Part shown: one piece after another, positions 16,247-25,012 of the stretch
Layout: the number at the start of each line of letters is the position of its first letter
How positions within the stretch are numbered: the stretch's first letter is position 1
Assembly: GCA_949298535.1 (NCBI GenBank)
Contig: CASFXA010000017.1
Location: 1-43,283, forward strand
From: an uncultured Oscillospiraceae bacterium
GTDB lineage: Bacteria; Bacillota; Clostridia; Oscillospirales; Ruminococcaceae
DNA length: 43,283 bases
Reading direction: 5' to 3'
Translations under genes and position numbers: made by a program
Notes under the pieces: generated by a model
Database searches by the model: none
What the model saw: the letters and a program-made list of their open reading frames with translations, nothing else
Told to the model about the DNA's origin: nothing

Positions 16247-17989
16247 ATGAAAGAACTGATGTTAGGCAATCAGGCGGCGGCCCGCGGCCTTTATGAGGCG
16301 GGCTGCCATGTGGTCTCCAGCTATCCCGGCACCCCCAGCACCGAGATCACCGAGTATGTCAGCGGCTACCCCGAAATTTACTCCGAATGGGCCCCCAATG
16401 AAAAGGTGGCCTACGAGGTGGCCATCGGAGCGGCCATCGGCGGCGCGCGGAGCTTTTGCGCCATGAAGCACGTGGGCCTCAACGTGGCGGCGGACCCTTT
16501 GTTCACCACCGCTTACACCGGCGTCAACGGCGGAATGATTATCGCTGTGGCCGACGACCAGGGGATGCACTCCTCCCAGAACGAACAGGATTCCCGACAC
16601 TATGCTCAGGCCGCCAAGGTACCTATGGTGGAGCCTTCCGACAGCCAGGAGTGCGCCGATTATATCAAAGCCGCTTACGCCATCTCCGAGGAGTTTGACA
16701 CTCCGGTGCTGTACCGTCTGTCCACCCGGGTCTCCCATTCCCAAAGCCTGGTGGAGCTGGGCGCCCGTGAGGAGCTGCCGGTGCGGGATTATGAGAAAAC
16801 CCCCAAGAAATACGTCATGATGCCCGCCAACGCCCAGGGACGCCACGTCTTTGTGGAGGAGCGGACCCTGAAGCTGAAGCAATTCGCTGAAACCACCCCC
16901 CTCAACCGGGTGGAGGAGGGCAGTGACCGGCGCATCGGCGTCATCACCGCCGGCATTTGTTACCAGTACGTCCGGGAGGCCATGCCTGACGCCCCGGTGC
17001 TGAAGCTGGGCCTGCTCAATCCCCTGCCGGAGCAGCTGATCCGGGATTTTGCCGCCACTGTGGATCGGGTGGTGGTGGTGGAGGAGCTGGATCCCATCAT
17101 CGAGAACCACTGCGCCGCCCTGGGCATCCCTGTCACCGGCAAGGCTGTTTTCGGTTACATCGGCGAAATTTCCCAAAAGCTCATTCGGGAAAAGCTGTTG
17201 GGACAGCCGCCCCTGGAGAACTGCGCCTATCCGGAAGCGGTGCCGGTGCGTCCGCCGGTGCTGTGTCCCGGATGTCCTCACCGGGGGGTCTTCTATATCT
17301 TACATAAGCTGGGGCTGACGGTTTTCGGCGACATCGGCTGCTATACGCTGGGCGCTACTCCTCCCCTGCTGGCTATGGACACCACTTTGTGCATGGGCGC
17401 CTCCATCTCCGGCCTCCATGGCTTTACCAAAGCCCGGGGCATTGACGCCGCCAAAAAGGCGGTGGCGGTCATTGGAGATTCCACCTTCATGCACAGCGGC
17501 ATGACCGGCCTGGCGGACATCACCTACAATCACGGCGTTTCCACCGTCATTATCCTGGATAACTCCATCACCGGCATGACCGGCCACCAGCAAAATCCCA
17601 CCACTGGTTACGACATCCACAACCAGCCCACCTATCAGATTTCCCTGGAGGCGGTGTGCCACGCTTTGGGGGTGTCCCGTGTTGTGGTGGTGGATCCCGC
17701 CGATCTCAAGGCGCTGGAAGCCGCCGTCCGCACGGAAACCGCCGCTGAGGAGCCTTCCGTTATTATTGCCCGCCGTCCCTGCGCTTTGCTCAAGGGCGTC
17801 AAGGCCAAGCCCCCCGTCCATGTGGCAGCGGATCAGTGCATTGCCTGCCGCAAGTGCTTCCAGATCGGCTGTCCCGCCATCACCATGAAGGACGGCAAAG
17901 CCCATATTGACGATACCCTCTGTGTGGGCTGCGGCCTTTGCGTAGGTCTTTGCCCCAAATCCGCCATCAAGGAGGCTGAAGTAAGATGA
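16247..17989 (+). CDS. iorA: indolepyruvate ferredoxin oxidoreductase, alpha subunit
   Basis: Large subunit of the oxygen-sensitive enzyme that converts aryl pyruvates from aromatic amino acids to aryl-acetyl-CoA while reducing ferredoxin. It has 580 residues, normal. Order: an N-terminal pyrimidine-binding domain (MLGNQAAARGLYEAG, SSYPGTPSTEI), a thiamine diphosphate-binding domain with GDIGCYTLG, GDSTFMHSG and DNSITGMTGHQQNP, and a C-terminal ferredoxin part. The iron-sulfur motifs are C-x2-C-x2-C-x4-C (531-542) and CVGCGLCVGLCP. Overlaps iorB by four bases (ATGA), so the subunits are made together. Marks an anaerobic amino-acid fermenter. Confidence 0.96.
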   Translation: MKELMLGNQAAARGLYEAGCHVVSSYPGTPSTEITEYVSGYPEIYSEWAPNEKVAYEVAIGAAIGGARSFCAMKHVGLNVAADPLFTTAYTGVNGGMIIAVADDQGMHSSQNEQDSRHYAQAAKVPMVEPSDSQECADYIKAAYAISEEFDTPVLYRLSTRVSHSQSLVELGAREELPVRDYEKTPKKYVMMPANAQGRHVFVEERTLKLKQFAETTPLNRVEEGSDRRIGVITAGICYQYVREAMPDAPVLKLGLLNPLPEQLIRDFAATVDRVVVVEELDPIIENHCAALGIPVTGKAVFGYIGEISQKLIREKLLGQPPLENCAYPEAVPVRPPVLCPGCPHRGVFYILHKLGLTVFGDIGCYTLGATPPLLAMDTTLCMGASISGLHGFTKARGIDAAKKAVAVIGDSTFMHSGMTGLADITYNHGVSTVIILDNSITGMTGHQQNPTTGYDIHNQPTYQISLEAVCHALGVSRVVVVDPADLKALEAAVRTETAAEEPSVIIARRPCALLKGVKAKPPVHVAADQCIACRKCFQIGCPAITMKDGKAHIDDTLCVGCGLCVGLCPKSAIKEAEVR

Positions 17990-18576
17990 CAACTACCAAA
18001 AGCATCATGATCGTCGGCGTAGGCGGACAGGGAAGCCTGCTGGCCAGCAAAACCCTGGGACGGCTGCTGATGAACGCCGGCTATGACGTCAAGGTCTCTG
18101 AGGTCCATGGAATGTCCCAGCGGGGCGGATCGGTGGTCACCTATGTCCGTTACGGGGACCGGGTCTGTTCCCCTGTCATCCAGACCGGGGAGGCGGATGT
18201 ACTGCTTTCCTTTGAGCTGTGCGAGGCGGCCCGCTGGAGCAGCTTCCTGAAAAAGGATGGCGTACTGATTACCAGCACACAGCAGATCATGCCCATGCCG
18301 GTGATTACCGGAGCGGCACAATATCCCGCCGATCTGGAAAAGAACCTTCGGGCGGTCTGCCCCCGGGCCTATATTGTAGACGCCCTCACCCCCGCTGAGC
18401 AGGCGGGCAGCAGCAAAGCGGTGAACGTGGTGCTGCTGGGACTGCTCTCCAAAATGATGGACCTTCCTGAGGATGCCTGGAAAGAGACCCTCAGGGAATG
18501 CGTGAAGCCCCAATTCCTGGAGATGAACCTGAAGGCCTTCCAGCTGGGTCGGGAGCTGCACAAGACCCAGGACTAA
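17986..18576 (+). CDS. iorB: indolepyruvate ferredoxin oxidoreductase, beta subunit
   Basis: A 196-residue partner of IorA carrying the gamma-type oxidoreductase domain. It begins with the nucleotide-fold motif GVGGQGSLLASKTLG, followed by SEVHGMSQRGGSVVTYVRYG, which is diagnostic for the family. Near the end, SSKAVNVVLLGLLSKMM is also typical. Starts inside the last codons of iorA (ATGA overlap). Confidence 0.96.
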   Translation: MTTTKSIMIVGVGGQGSLLASKTLGRLLMNAGYDVKVSEVHGMSQRGGSVVTYVRYGDRVCSPVIQTGEADVLLSFELCEAARWSSFLKKDGVLITSTQQIMPMPVITGAAQYPADLEKNLRAVCPRAYIVDALTPAEQAGSSKAVNVVLLGLLSKMMDLPEDAWKETLRECVKPQFLEMNLKAFQLGRELHKTQD

Positions 18577-18611
18577 AAATTTTTCAGCACAAGCCAAAAC
18601 CACCGGATTAC

Positions 18612-18654
18612 AGCGGCGGCAGAGGGTCCCTGCGGCCTTCTGCCCCGCTTTTTT
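18612..18654 (+). terminator. terminator after iorAB
   Basis: A GC-rich stem (GCGG-GGCAGA with TCTGCC-CCGC, one bulge) is followed by six T residues, about 40 bases past the iorB stop. Confidence 0.7.
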
Positions 18655-18809
18655 CATCCGCAAAGCGTTGAGCAAACCGCAACCGTTGTCATCTGCGCTG
18701 CAGCATCCGCCGCATTTTCCAACGCTTTCCAGTTCTTTTCTGCGTTCCCGCTCCAAAGAGAAGCCCGTCAGAAATCAGGTCGTTTTCATCTGTGAGAGGA
18801 GGAATTGTT

Positions 18810-19397
18810 ATGCTGAGATTGGGAAGGGACTTTCGGGGATTCTTTCTGTATGAGGATTCAGGCGCACTGAACGCCATTGGAGGGGCCATTATTGTGCCCG
18901 TCTTCATGATCCTCGCGCCGCCGGCTTTGGTGCTGCTGTTTTTCTGGTGTCTGGGGGTCCGCGGGATCATTCTCAGCGGGATCATGGCTCTGCTGACCTT
19001 CCTCTGCTTTATTCTCTCCCAAAAAAGCGCCGGTGTCAAAAAGCTGGCCATCGGCGCCTGGTATGACACCATCATTTCCGCCCTGTTTGCTTTTTCCACC
19101 GTCTATTCTGTCCACGCCAAGGGGGACTGGGGATTTCTCACCTGGCTGGCCATGGGCATCTGCGGCATGGCGCTGCTGATCCTGGGCATCACCATCGGCG
19201 GAAGCATCGCCGCCACCACAGTCTACTTTTTCTCCCTGATTCTCTCCTGGCTGTTCAGCATGACCATCAACTACGGCCTCGTCCATAACCGAGCGCTGCC
19301 GGATTTCATCTATCTGACGATCCTCATTCCCATCCTTCTGCAGCTGATTGTCGCCCTGTTCCACACCCTGCGCCTGCTTTTGGGGGGACTGCGGTGA
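18810..19397 (+). CDS. integral membrane protein, not recognised
   Basis: A 195-residue protein with about five hydrophobic segments, starting MLRLGRDFRGFFLYEDSGAL and ending in a Leu-rich helix. The first 25 residues are polar, so the N terminus may be cytoplasmic. An AGAGGAGG site lies seven bases before the ATG, which makes the gene credible. No conserved motif is seen. It is 47 bases upstream of the leucine-rich-repeat gene and probably shares its transcript. Confidence 0.75.
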   Translation: MLRLGRDFRGFFLYEDSGALNAIGGAIIVPVFMILAPPALVLLFFWCLGVRGIILSGIMALLTFLCFILSQKSAGVKKLAIGAWYDTIISALFAFSTVYSVHAKGDWGFLTWLAMGICGMALLILGITIGGSIAATTVYFFSLILSWLFSMTINYGLVHNRALPDFIYLTILIPILLQLIVALFHTLRLLLGGLR

Positions 19398-19444
19398 GTG
19401 GTCTTTGATTTTGTTTTTCATTCCAACCAAAGGGGGCAGTTCCC

Positions 19445-20446
19445 ATGCCTTTGACTGAGGCAAAATGCACCAATTGCGGCGCTTTTCTTTCGGTGGACCC
19501 CGGCAGGGACGCCGCCATCTGTCCCTACTGCGGAGCCCCCTTTATTGTGGAAAAGGCCATCCGCCACTACCATATTACCAATCACATTCAGGCGAATGTG
19601 GTCCATCTTCACGGAGAAACTCCCTCCGATTTTGTCATCCGGGCCGGATGTCTGGAAAAATATGTGGGGGCCGGGGTGGAGGCGATTCTTCCCCAGGGGA
19701 TCACCGCCATCGGACCCGGCTCATTCCAAAACTGTATCGGACTGATCCATGTGGAGATTCCCGCAGGCGTAACGGAGATCGGCGCCTATGCCTTCGCCGG
19801 ATGCCGGGGGCTGACTCATGTGCTCCTTCCTCCTACCGTAAAAAAGATTGGGGCCTACGCCTTCGCCGGATGCCAGGGCCTGAGCCGCATGGATCTTCCC
19901 CCCGGCGTGACGGAACTGGGGCCTTCCGCCTTTCAGGACTGTGCCTGTCTGGAGCAGGCGGTTCTCCCCCCTTCCCTCGGATCTATCCCCCGGGGCTGCT
20001 TTTTCCGCTGCCGGAACCTCCAGGAAATCATACTGCCGGAGGGAATCACAGAGATTCAGGACGGGGGAGAACCGGTGGACTTTGTGATGCGGGAGGATCT
20101 TATGCCCAAAGGCGCCTTTGAGGGATGTGTGGGACTGCGTCAGGCTGCCTTTCCCTCCAGTTTAAGAATGATTGGGAGCTCCTCCTTCCGGGGCTGTGTC
20201 CGGCTGGAAAATCCCGCCTTTCCCCAGGGGCTGCGGCTGATCGGCAGCTACGCTTTTTCCGGGTGTCTCAACTTCACCCGCTTGCAGCTGCCCAACGGGA
20301 TCCATCTGGAAGCAGGGAGCTTCGATAACTGCGAAAGGCTGGAAGAGGTGGCTCCTCTGTTCATGGCCATCAAATATTCCGCCGCCTTCCGGGGCTGCCC
20401 CAGGGTGCAGAATCGTCTGGACTTCCGGGGGCTGGGGGGAATCTGA
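19445..20446 (+). CDS. zinc-ribbon plus leucine-rich-repeat (BspA/LRR_5 type) protein
   Basis: A 333-residue protein without signal peptide. Cys8/Cys11 and Cys26/Cys29 (CTNC, CPYC) form an N-terminal zinc ribbon. From about 70 to 330 it is built of ~23-residue LRR_5 repeats, such as ITAIGPGSFQNCIGLIHVEIP and VTEIGAYAFAGCRGLTHVLLP. LRR_5 proteins of gut bacteria are mostly secreted; with no signal peptide and an intracellular-type zinc ribbon this one should stay in the cytoplasm and act as a binding scaffold. GGGGG precedes the ATG. Partner unknown. Confidence 0.9.
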   Translation: MPLTEAKCTNCGAFLSVDPGRDAAICPYCGAPFIVEKAIRHYHITNHIQANVVHLHGETPSDFVIRAGCLEKYVGAGVEAILPQGITAIGPGSFQNCIGLIHVEIPAGVTEIGAYAFAGCRGLTHVLLPPTVKKIGAYAFAGCQGLSRMDLPPGVTELGPSAFQDCACLEQAVLPPSLGSIPRGCFFRCRNLQEIILPEGITEIQDGGEPVDFVMREDLMPKGAFEGCVGLRQAAFPSSLRMIGSSSFRGCVRLENPAFPQGLRLIGSYAFSGCLNFTRLQLPNGIHLEAGSFDNCERLEEVAPLFMAIKYSAAFRGCPRVQNRLDFRGLGGI

Positions 20447-20549
20447 CCGGCCTTCAGAAACGGGGACGTCTCCATGCCATCCGGGCAAAGTCCCGGGACG
20501 GTCTTTCCCTGGACGCAGCTGGGAACCGGCGCAAAATCAGATCAAATCA

Positions 20550-20586
20550 AAGCGGCAGAGGGCAACCCAGGCTCTCTGCCGCTTTT
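20550..20586 (+). terminator. terminator after the LRR gene
   Basis: An 11-bp AAGCGGCAGAG/CTCTGCCGCTT stem (20550-20560 with 20574-20584), 13-base loop and a run of five T residues. Confidence 0.8.
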
Positions 20587-20610
20587 TGTCCAAATCCGCG
20601 CTTTCCACGA

Positions 20611-21126
20611 TCAGCTTTCCGGATCTTCTTCTCCCTCAGCCGGGAGGTCCAGCTCCCTCCTGTCGTGAATCTGAAACTCCTCCTCCGCCTTTTCCCGGGA
20701 AGGAAAAATACGAATTGCGTCCGTAGGCTGAAGGCTCTCCCGCCAGCGATACTCCCCTGTCAGAAACCGGGAACTTTCCTCCGTAAGGAAATACACCTTC
20801 TGCTCCGTTGAAAGATAAAAGAGGGGAAAGTTTTTCTCAAAGGAAACGTCGGTTTCCGTCGTAATAAAATAGCCGCCGGCGCTGTCATAGCCCAGCACCA
20901 AAATTGCCGGAACTGCATAAAAATTTTGCTGCGGACCTTCCTGACCAAAGAAAAAATGAAAGTCTTCCTTCCAAAATGGGGTCAGCACCTCATGGGCGCG
21001 ATACCGTTCCGGCTCCTGATGCACCGAAACGCCGGTAAAAACAACGCTCTTTCCCCCGACAATCACGCCGAAGCCTTCCATTCCTGTACGGTCCAGGTAG
21101 TAATTGGGATCCTGCGCCGGAGCCAT
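20611..21126 (-). CDS. conserved-looking soluble protein of unknown function
   Basis: A 171-residue acidic protein starting MAPAQDPNYYLDRTGMEGFG. No signal peptide or membrane helix. Beta-rich pattern with many aromatics (FHFFFGQEGPQQNFYAVPAI, FEKNFPLFYLSTEQKVYFL) and a Glu-rich tail. The ATG at 21126 is preceded by GGGAGGAAG; the open frame runs further up but without a site. It follows the FUSC gene by 71 bases on the same strand. I do not recognise a family. Confidence 0.7.
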   Translation of the reverse strand: MAPAQDPNYYLDRTGMEGFGVIVGGKSVVFTGVSVHQEPERYRAHEVLTPFWKEDFHFFFGQEGPQQNFYAVPAILVLGYDSAGGYFITTETDVSFEKNFPLFYLSTEQKVYFLTEESSRFLTGEYRWRESLQPTDAIRIFPSREKAEEEFQIHDRRELDLPAEGEEDPES

Positions 21127-21197
21127 GGTTTTCTTCCTCCCACCGTCCTTTTCCTGCCTGCGGAACGCGGCTTTGTCTCCCCGCGCCGCCGGACAAT

Positions 21198-21758
21198 TTA
21201 TACCGCCCCGCCCTCGCTGCTTCCATTTTCCTGCCTTCCCCTGAGGGCAGCGCGCCACCGCACCAGGCGTTCCCGGGGGAAAAGCCAGTTGATCGCCAGC
21301 GCCATCACCACACCCACGCCGGTGTCCAGCATCCGGTTGAGGGCATAGCTGATATAAGCGTCGGCAGGGGTATTAAAGAGAATGATGCACAGCACAACCC
21401 CACCAGGCTGTACCGCTCCCACCCAGAAATACTGACTGAGCAGAATCAGGATAATCACGCCGATGAACAAAAAGATCATCAGGGCAGGATGATTGCCTCC
21501 ATCGGGATAAAAAAACAGATAGAAACGAAACAGAACCATCCCCAGGAAACCGCCGATGACGGTGCCGAACAGGCGGTTGCCTCCGTGGAGCTTGGAGTGT
21601 TCCAAATCCGTCCCCGTTCCAAAGATGGCGCCGATGCAGGCGAAGGTGGGGTTGCGGTCAATCAGTTCATAAATCAGCGCGCACAGGGACGCCGCCACCG
21701 CGGTTTTCAGGTTGCGCAATCCGATATGGGGCAGCAGGCTGGTTTTCCGGTCTGACAT
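21198..21758 (-). CDS. FUSC / aromatic acid exporter-like membrane protein
   Basis: A 186-residue protein with four to five membrane helices. LRNLKTAVAASLCALIYELI at the start, GNRLFGTVIGGFLGMVLF in the middle and LNRMLDTGVGVVMALAINWLF near the end match the ArAE_1/FUSC group of small Firmicutes proteins. The group is annotated as aromatic-acid exporters, but most members, including this one, have no proven substrate. AAAAGGAG precedes the ATG. Confidence 0.88.
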   Translation of the reverse strand: MSDRKTSLLPHIGLRNLKTAVAASLCALIYELIDRNPTFACIGAIFGTGTDLEHSKLHGGNRLFGTVIGGFLGMVLFRFYLFFYPDGGNHPALMIFLFIGVIILILLSQYFWVGAVQPGGVVLCIILFNTPADAYISYALNRMLDTGVGVVMALAINWLFPRERLVRWRAALRGRQENGSSEGGAV

Positions 21759-22057
21759 ACTCCTTTTTCCTCCATTTGCGGCTCGTTTTTATTCCCGGCA
21801 AAGATGCTCTCCCCCAATCGGGCCGATTGCCGCTGCGTTTCCTTTGGCTGAAACGCAGCTCCTCCCCGAACCATTTTACCGAAGAGAAAAGGCAGGGCGC
21901 CGGAACCGCCGGACCAGGACAGGCCGGCCCCGGAAACAGGAGGACGCATCTGTCTTTCTCTCGTTCGCGGTCTCCCGGCTCCTCTTCACCAGTGCAAAGC
22001 CAAAACAATGTTATTATAGCAGAAACAGAAACAGAGATGAGGGAAAAAGGAAAATTT
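21759..22057. other. intergenic region upstream of the FUSC gene
   Basis: About 300 bases holding the minus-strand promoter near 22013 and an untranslated leader of about 250 bases. Only shadow frames; no other feature seen. Confidence 0.45.
22013..22021 (-). promoter_or_regulatory. extended -10 promoter for the FUSC gene
   Basis: Minus strand TGCTATAAT (22021-22013) is a perfect extended -10. No -35 of note. Confidence 0.5.
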
Positions 22058-23029
22058 TTACTGTTCTTTGTCCTTCTCCCCCCAAATCTCCTCCAACAGC
22101 GTCAGCGCTTTGGGATACAGGGGGTCCAGGGCACAGCCGCAGCCGCCGCACTGATCCTGCGCCGCCGCCACTGCATCCCGCAGCTTCCGGGGGGCCACAG
22201 TGCCTGCCAGCCATTCCCGGGCGGGATCGGCCAACAGCTCCCATCCGCTGCCGGCAAAGGCCTCCAGAATCCGGCGGAGTTCTTCTTTTTCCTTCTCCTC
22301 GCCTTCTTCCGCCGTTTCCCGCGGGGAGGGGTCCTCTGCGGCCCTCCGCTCCGTCCCATAGGGACAGACCCGCATACAGATCCCACATACCGCCCCCCGG
22401 CCAATTTTTTGGAAGGCCCGCTTCATATATTCGCTGCACAGCCGGGGATCAATGAGGGAAAACTCCGGCATCCCCCGACGGTACACCACTCCCTTGATGG
22501 CGTGGGCGGGACAGGCGGAAACGCAACGTCCGCATTTCTCGCAAAGCCGGTTTTCCAGCTCTTCCGGATTTTCTTCCACCAGAGGGCAATCGGTGAACAC
22601 CGTTCCCAGTCGGACCCGGGGACCATACTTCCGGTGAAGGAAGAGACCGTTCTTCCCCATCACTCCCAGAGCCGCCAGGCAGGCCCCCTGTTTGTGGGGA
22701 AAGCGCCCGTGGAAACCGTTGGGATCCTCCGGGGTGGGGATGCTTTGGGAGGCCCCCACAGGGAGGTATCGCCATCCCTGCCGCTGAAGCAGCAGCCCCA
22801 CCTCCAGCATACACCGGTCCAGATAGGCGTTGACGGTGCGGTAATGATGAAAATAGCTGTGGGTGGGCCGGTCTGTGATCTCCTCCACTACGGCGTCGGA
22901 CAGCCGGGCCACCAGCGTGATGCCATAGCCCAATCCGCCGCTGCCCGGATGATCGGTGCGGAAAAAGCCCAAATCCGCCAGGCCCAGATGTTGGGCCAAC
23001 TGAATCAGCTGCTGCTGAATCGTCATCAT
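22058..23029 (-). CDS. QueG-like 4Fe-4S double-cluster protein
   Basis: A 323-residue cytoplasmic iron-sulfur protein related to epoxyqueuosine reductase QueG. Two cluster motifs are clear: CEKCGRCVSACP and CGICMRVCP. The upstream part shows QueG-like MGKNGLFLHRKYGPRVRLGT. A third cysteine group, QCGGCGC, lies near the C terminus. The HEAT-repeat tail of true QueG is absent and the protein is shorter, so an unknown reductase role is as likely as queuosine synthesis; no other queuosine genes are here. AGGAGG precedes two adjacent ATGs (23029, 23026), and the first overlaps the rarA stop as TAATG, so it is translationally coupled to rarA. Confidence 0.85.
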   Translation of the reverse strand: MMTIQQQLIQLAQHLGLADLGFFRTDHPGSGGLGYGITLVARLSDAVVEEITDRPTHSYFHHYRTVNAYLDRCMLEVGLLLQRQGWRYLPVGASQSIPTPEDPNGFHGRFPHKQGACLAALGVMGKNGLFLHRKYGPRVRLGTVFTDCPLVEENPEELENRLCEKCGRCVSACPAHAIKGVVYRRGMPEFSLIDPRLCSEYMKRAFQKIGRGAVCGICMRVCPYGTERRAAEDPSPRETAEEGEEKEKEELRRILEAFAGSGWELLADPAREWLAGTVAPRKLRDAVAAAQDQCGGCGCALDPLYPKALTLLEEIWGEKDKEQ

Positions 23030-24375
23030 TACTCCTCCTTGCCGTCAGAAATCCGATGGAGACGTTTCCATTCCTTAATTTGTTCCAGCCGCTCCCGCAC
23101 CCGGGCCTCAGAACCCTGTCCGGTGGGCCTGTAATATTCCCGCCCCAGCAGACTGGGGGGCAAACAATCCATCAGCGTCAGCTTGTCCGGAGCGTCGTGA
23201 GCATATTGATACCCTTCTCCATAATGAAGCTCCTTCATCAGTCCCGTGGGGGCGTTGCGGATCTGGAGGGGCACCGGCTCCGCCAGCATCCTTTGCGCGT
23301 CCTTTTTAGCCGCTTCATAAGCCACATACAGGGCGTTGGATTTCGGAGCCATGGACAGATACACCACTGCATGGGTCAGGCTGACGGTACATTCCGGCAT
23401 CCCGATAAAATGGCTGGCCTGATAGGCCGCCGTGGCGATCTCCAGCGCCCGGCTGTCCGCCAATCCCACATCCTCGCTGGCAAAACGGATCAGCCGCCGG
23501 GCCACATACAGCGGATCCTCCCCCGCTTCCAGCATCCGGGCCAGCCAATAGACAGCGGCGTCCGGATCGCTGTTGCGCATGGATTTATGCAGGGCAGAAA
23601 TCAGGTTATAATGTTCCTCTCCATTTTTGTCGTACAGGAGGGATTTTTTGCTGATACACTGTTCCAACACCGGCCGGGTCACACGGATGACGCCCTGTTC
23701 CTCCGGGCTGTTGAGGACCACCATTTCCAGGGTGTTGAGAGCGGTGCGGGCGTCCCCATCCGCAAAGGCGGCAATCAGCTCCAGCATCCCCTCTTCCAGC
23801 TCCACCCGCTGCAAACCAAAGCCCCGGGGATCCTCCAGGGCATGGGACAGCAGCCGGGCCAAATCCCGGGTGGTAAGGGCCTGGAGAACAAACACCTTGC
23901 ACCGGGACAGCAGCGCGGAATTGATCTCAAAGGAGGGGTTCTCTGTGGTAGCCCCGATGAGGATGATGCTCCCCCGCTCCACAAAGGGGAGAAAAGCGTC
24001 CTGCTGAGCTTTATTGAAACGGTGGATTTCATCCACAAACAGGATGGTCACATCCCCCAGACGGCGGCTTTTTTCCGCCTGGGCCATCACCTCCCGGATC
24101 TCCTTGATCCCGCTGGTGACGGCGCTGAAATCCACAAACTGCGCTTTGGTGCGCCGGGCGATAATCCGGGCCAGGGTGGTTTTGCCCACTCCCGGAGGTC
24201 CCCAGAAAATCATGGAGGAAACCTGATCCCGGTCAATAAGATTGCGCAGCACCTTTCCTTCCCCCAGCAGATGCTCCTGCCCCACAAATTCCGACAGATC
24301 CCGGGGACGCACCCGACTGGCCAGAGGAGCGCTGTCTACTCCCTGGCGCTCAAAGAAACTCTGCTGCTCCGCCAT
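23029..24375 (-). CDS. rarA: replication-associated recombination protein A (RarA/MgsA)
   Basis: AAA+ ATPase that acts at stalled replication forks with the clamp-loader fold. It has 448 residues, normal. N terminus [16 protein letters not shown]; Walker [10 protein letters not shown] at 59-67; Walker [11 protein letters not shown] at 111-120; sensor 1 [16 protein letters not shown]-terminal domain with [20 protein letters not shown] and the closing [18 protein letters not shown] precedes the ATG. First gene of a two-gene transcript. Confidence 0.96.
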   Translation of the reverse strand: MAEQQSFFERQGVDSAPLASRVRPRDLSEFVGQEHLLGEGKVLRNLIDRDQVSSMIFWGPPGVGKTTLARIIARRTKAQFVDFSAVTSGIKEIREVMAQAEKSRRLGDVTILFVDEIHRFNKAQQDAFLPFVERGSIILIGATTENPSFEINSALLSRCKVFVLQALTTRDLARLLSHALEDPRGFGLQRVELEEGMLELIAAFADGDARTALNTLEMVVLNSPEEQGVIRVTRPVLEQCISKKSLLYDKNGEEHYNLISALHKSMRNSDPDAAVYWLARMLEAGEDPLYVARRLIRFASEDVGLADSRALEIATAAYQASHFIGMPECTVSLTHAVVYLSMAPKSNALYVAYEAAKKDAQRMLAEPVPLQIRNAPTGLMKELHYGEGYQYAHDAPDKLTLMDCLPPSLLGREYYRPTGQGSEARVRERLEQIKEWKRLHRISDGKEE

Positions 24376-24425
24376 TCCTTCTCACCTCTCTGGAAAGCTC
24401 TGCTGGATTTCCACTGTTCCTCTCT

Positions 24426-24454
24426 ATCATATCTGTTTCCCTGGCCGGAATCAA
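24426..24454 (-). promoter_or_regulatory. sigma-A promoter of rarA
   Basis: Minus strand TTGATT (24454-24449), 17-base spacer and TATGAT (24431-24426), about 50 bases before the rarA ATG. Confidence 0.7.
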
Positions 24455-24481
24455 GGAGGCGAACATATTTTCTTTTTCAAT

Positions 24482-24509
24482 AAAAAACAAAAGGCCCAAA
24501 AAGCCTTTT
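24482..24509 (-). terminator. terminator after the XRE regulator gene
   Basis: Minus strand AAAAGGC/GCCTTTT stem (24509-24503 with 24495-24489) with a short loop, followed by GTTTTTTA. Confidence 0.75.
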
Positions 24510-24518
24510 CCCGCCCAG

Positions 24519-24881
24519 TTATGATAATGTTTCCATCTCTCTTTCCGTGCTGTGGCGGGCGGAGGCTATCGCTTTGACCAGCGCCCGGATCATCTCCTCC
24601 GCCATCGGCTGAAACTGGGGATCCAGCTGCTCCAGCAAATCCATCAGTTCCTCTCCAAGTTCCTGCTGATGTCCCAGCAAAACTTCATCTGCCGAAAGGC
24701 ATAATACTTCGCACAGCTTCTTCAAGGTGGCCAGAGACATTCCCTTCCGACCTGTTTCGATATAGCTCATAAAAAGAGCGCTGACGCCCACCAATTCTGC
24801 CAGCTCTTCCCGGGTCATTTTCAGGAATTCCCGCCGACGGCGGATGCGTTCCCCGATCTGGATGTTAAGTTCCTTTTTCAT
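24519..24881 (-). CDS. XRE-family helix-turn-helix regulator
   Basis: A 120-residue protein with a Cro/C1-type HTH at about 10-65 (IGERIRRRREFLKMTREELA, then GVSALFMSYIETGRKGMSLA). The C-terminal helical region (LGEELMDLLEQLDPQFQPMA) could dimerise or sense a signal. Start MKKELNIQ was taken as the usual XRE beginning; the local ribosome site is weak. Divergent from the small gene at 25013, sharing an 85-130 bp control region with a palindrome between the two -35 boxes, so it most likely represses itself and that gene. Confidence 0.92.
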   Translation of the reverse strand: MKKELNIQIGERIRRRREFLKMTREELAELVGVSALFMSYIETGRKGMSLATLKKLCEVLCLSADEVLLGHQQELGEELMDLLEQLDPQFQPMAEEMIRALVKAIASARHSTEREMETLS

Positions 24882-24899
24882 CACGTCATCACCATCCCT

Positions 24900-24929
24900 A
24901 TTGTAGCCAAGGGAGAGTGACCAGTACAA
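24900..24929 (-). promoter_or_regulatory. promoter of the XRE gene
   Basis: Minus strand TTGTAC (24929-24924), 18-base spacer and TACAAT (24905-24900), about 20 bases before the start codon. Confidence 0.65.
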
Positions 24930-24930
24930 T

Positions 24931-24943
24931 TTACTAATAGTAA
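24931..24943. promoter_or_regulatory. palindromic operator between divergent promoters
   Basis: TTACTAATAGTAA is a perfect 13-base dyad around a central A. It sits exactly between the -35 hexamer of the XRE promoter (ends 24929) and that of the small-gene promoter (starts 24944). A dimer bound here would cover both. The XRE protein is the obvious candidate; this is inference from position. Confidence 0.6.
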
Positions 24944-24972
24944 TTGATTATTATTTACCATCGGTATATAAT
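24944..24972 (+). promoter_or_regulatory. sigma-A promoter of the small gene at 25013
   Basis: TTGATT (24944-24949), 17-base spacer and perfect TATAAT (24967-24972), 40 bases before the ATG. Confidence 0.75.
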
Positions 24973-25012
24973 TGGTTAAAAAAGGTGTCTTTTTATCGAA
25001 CAGGGGTGAATT

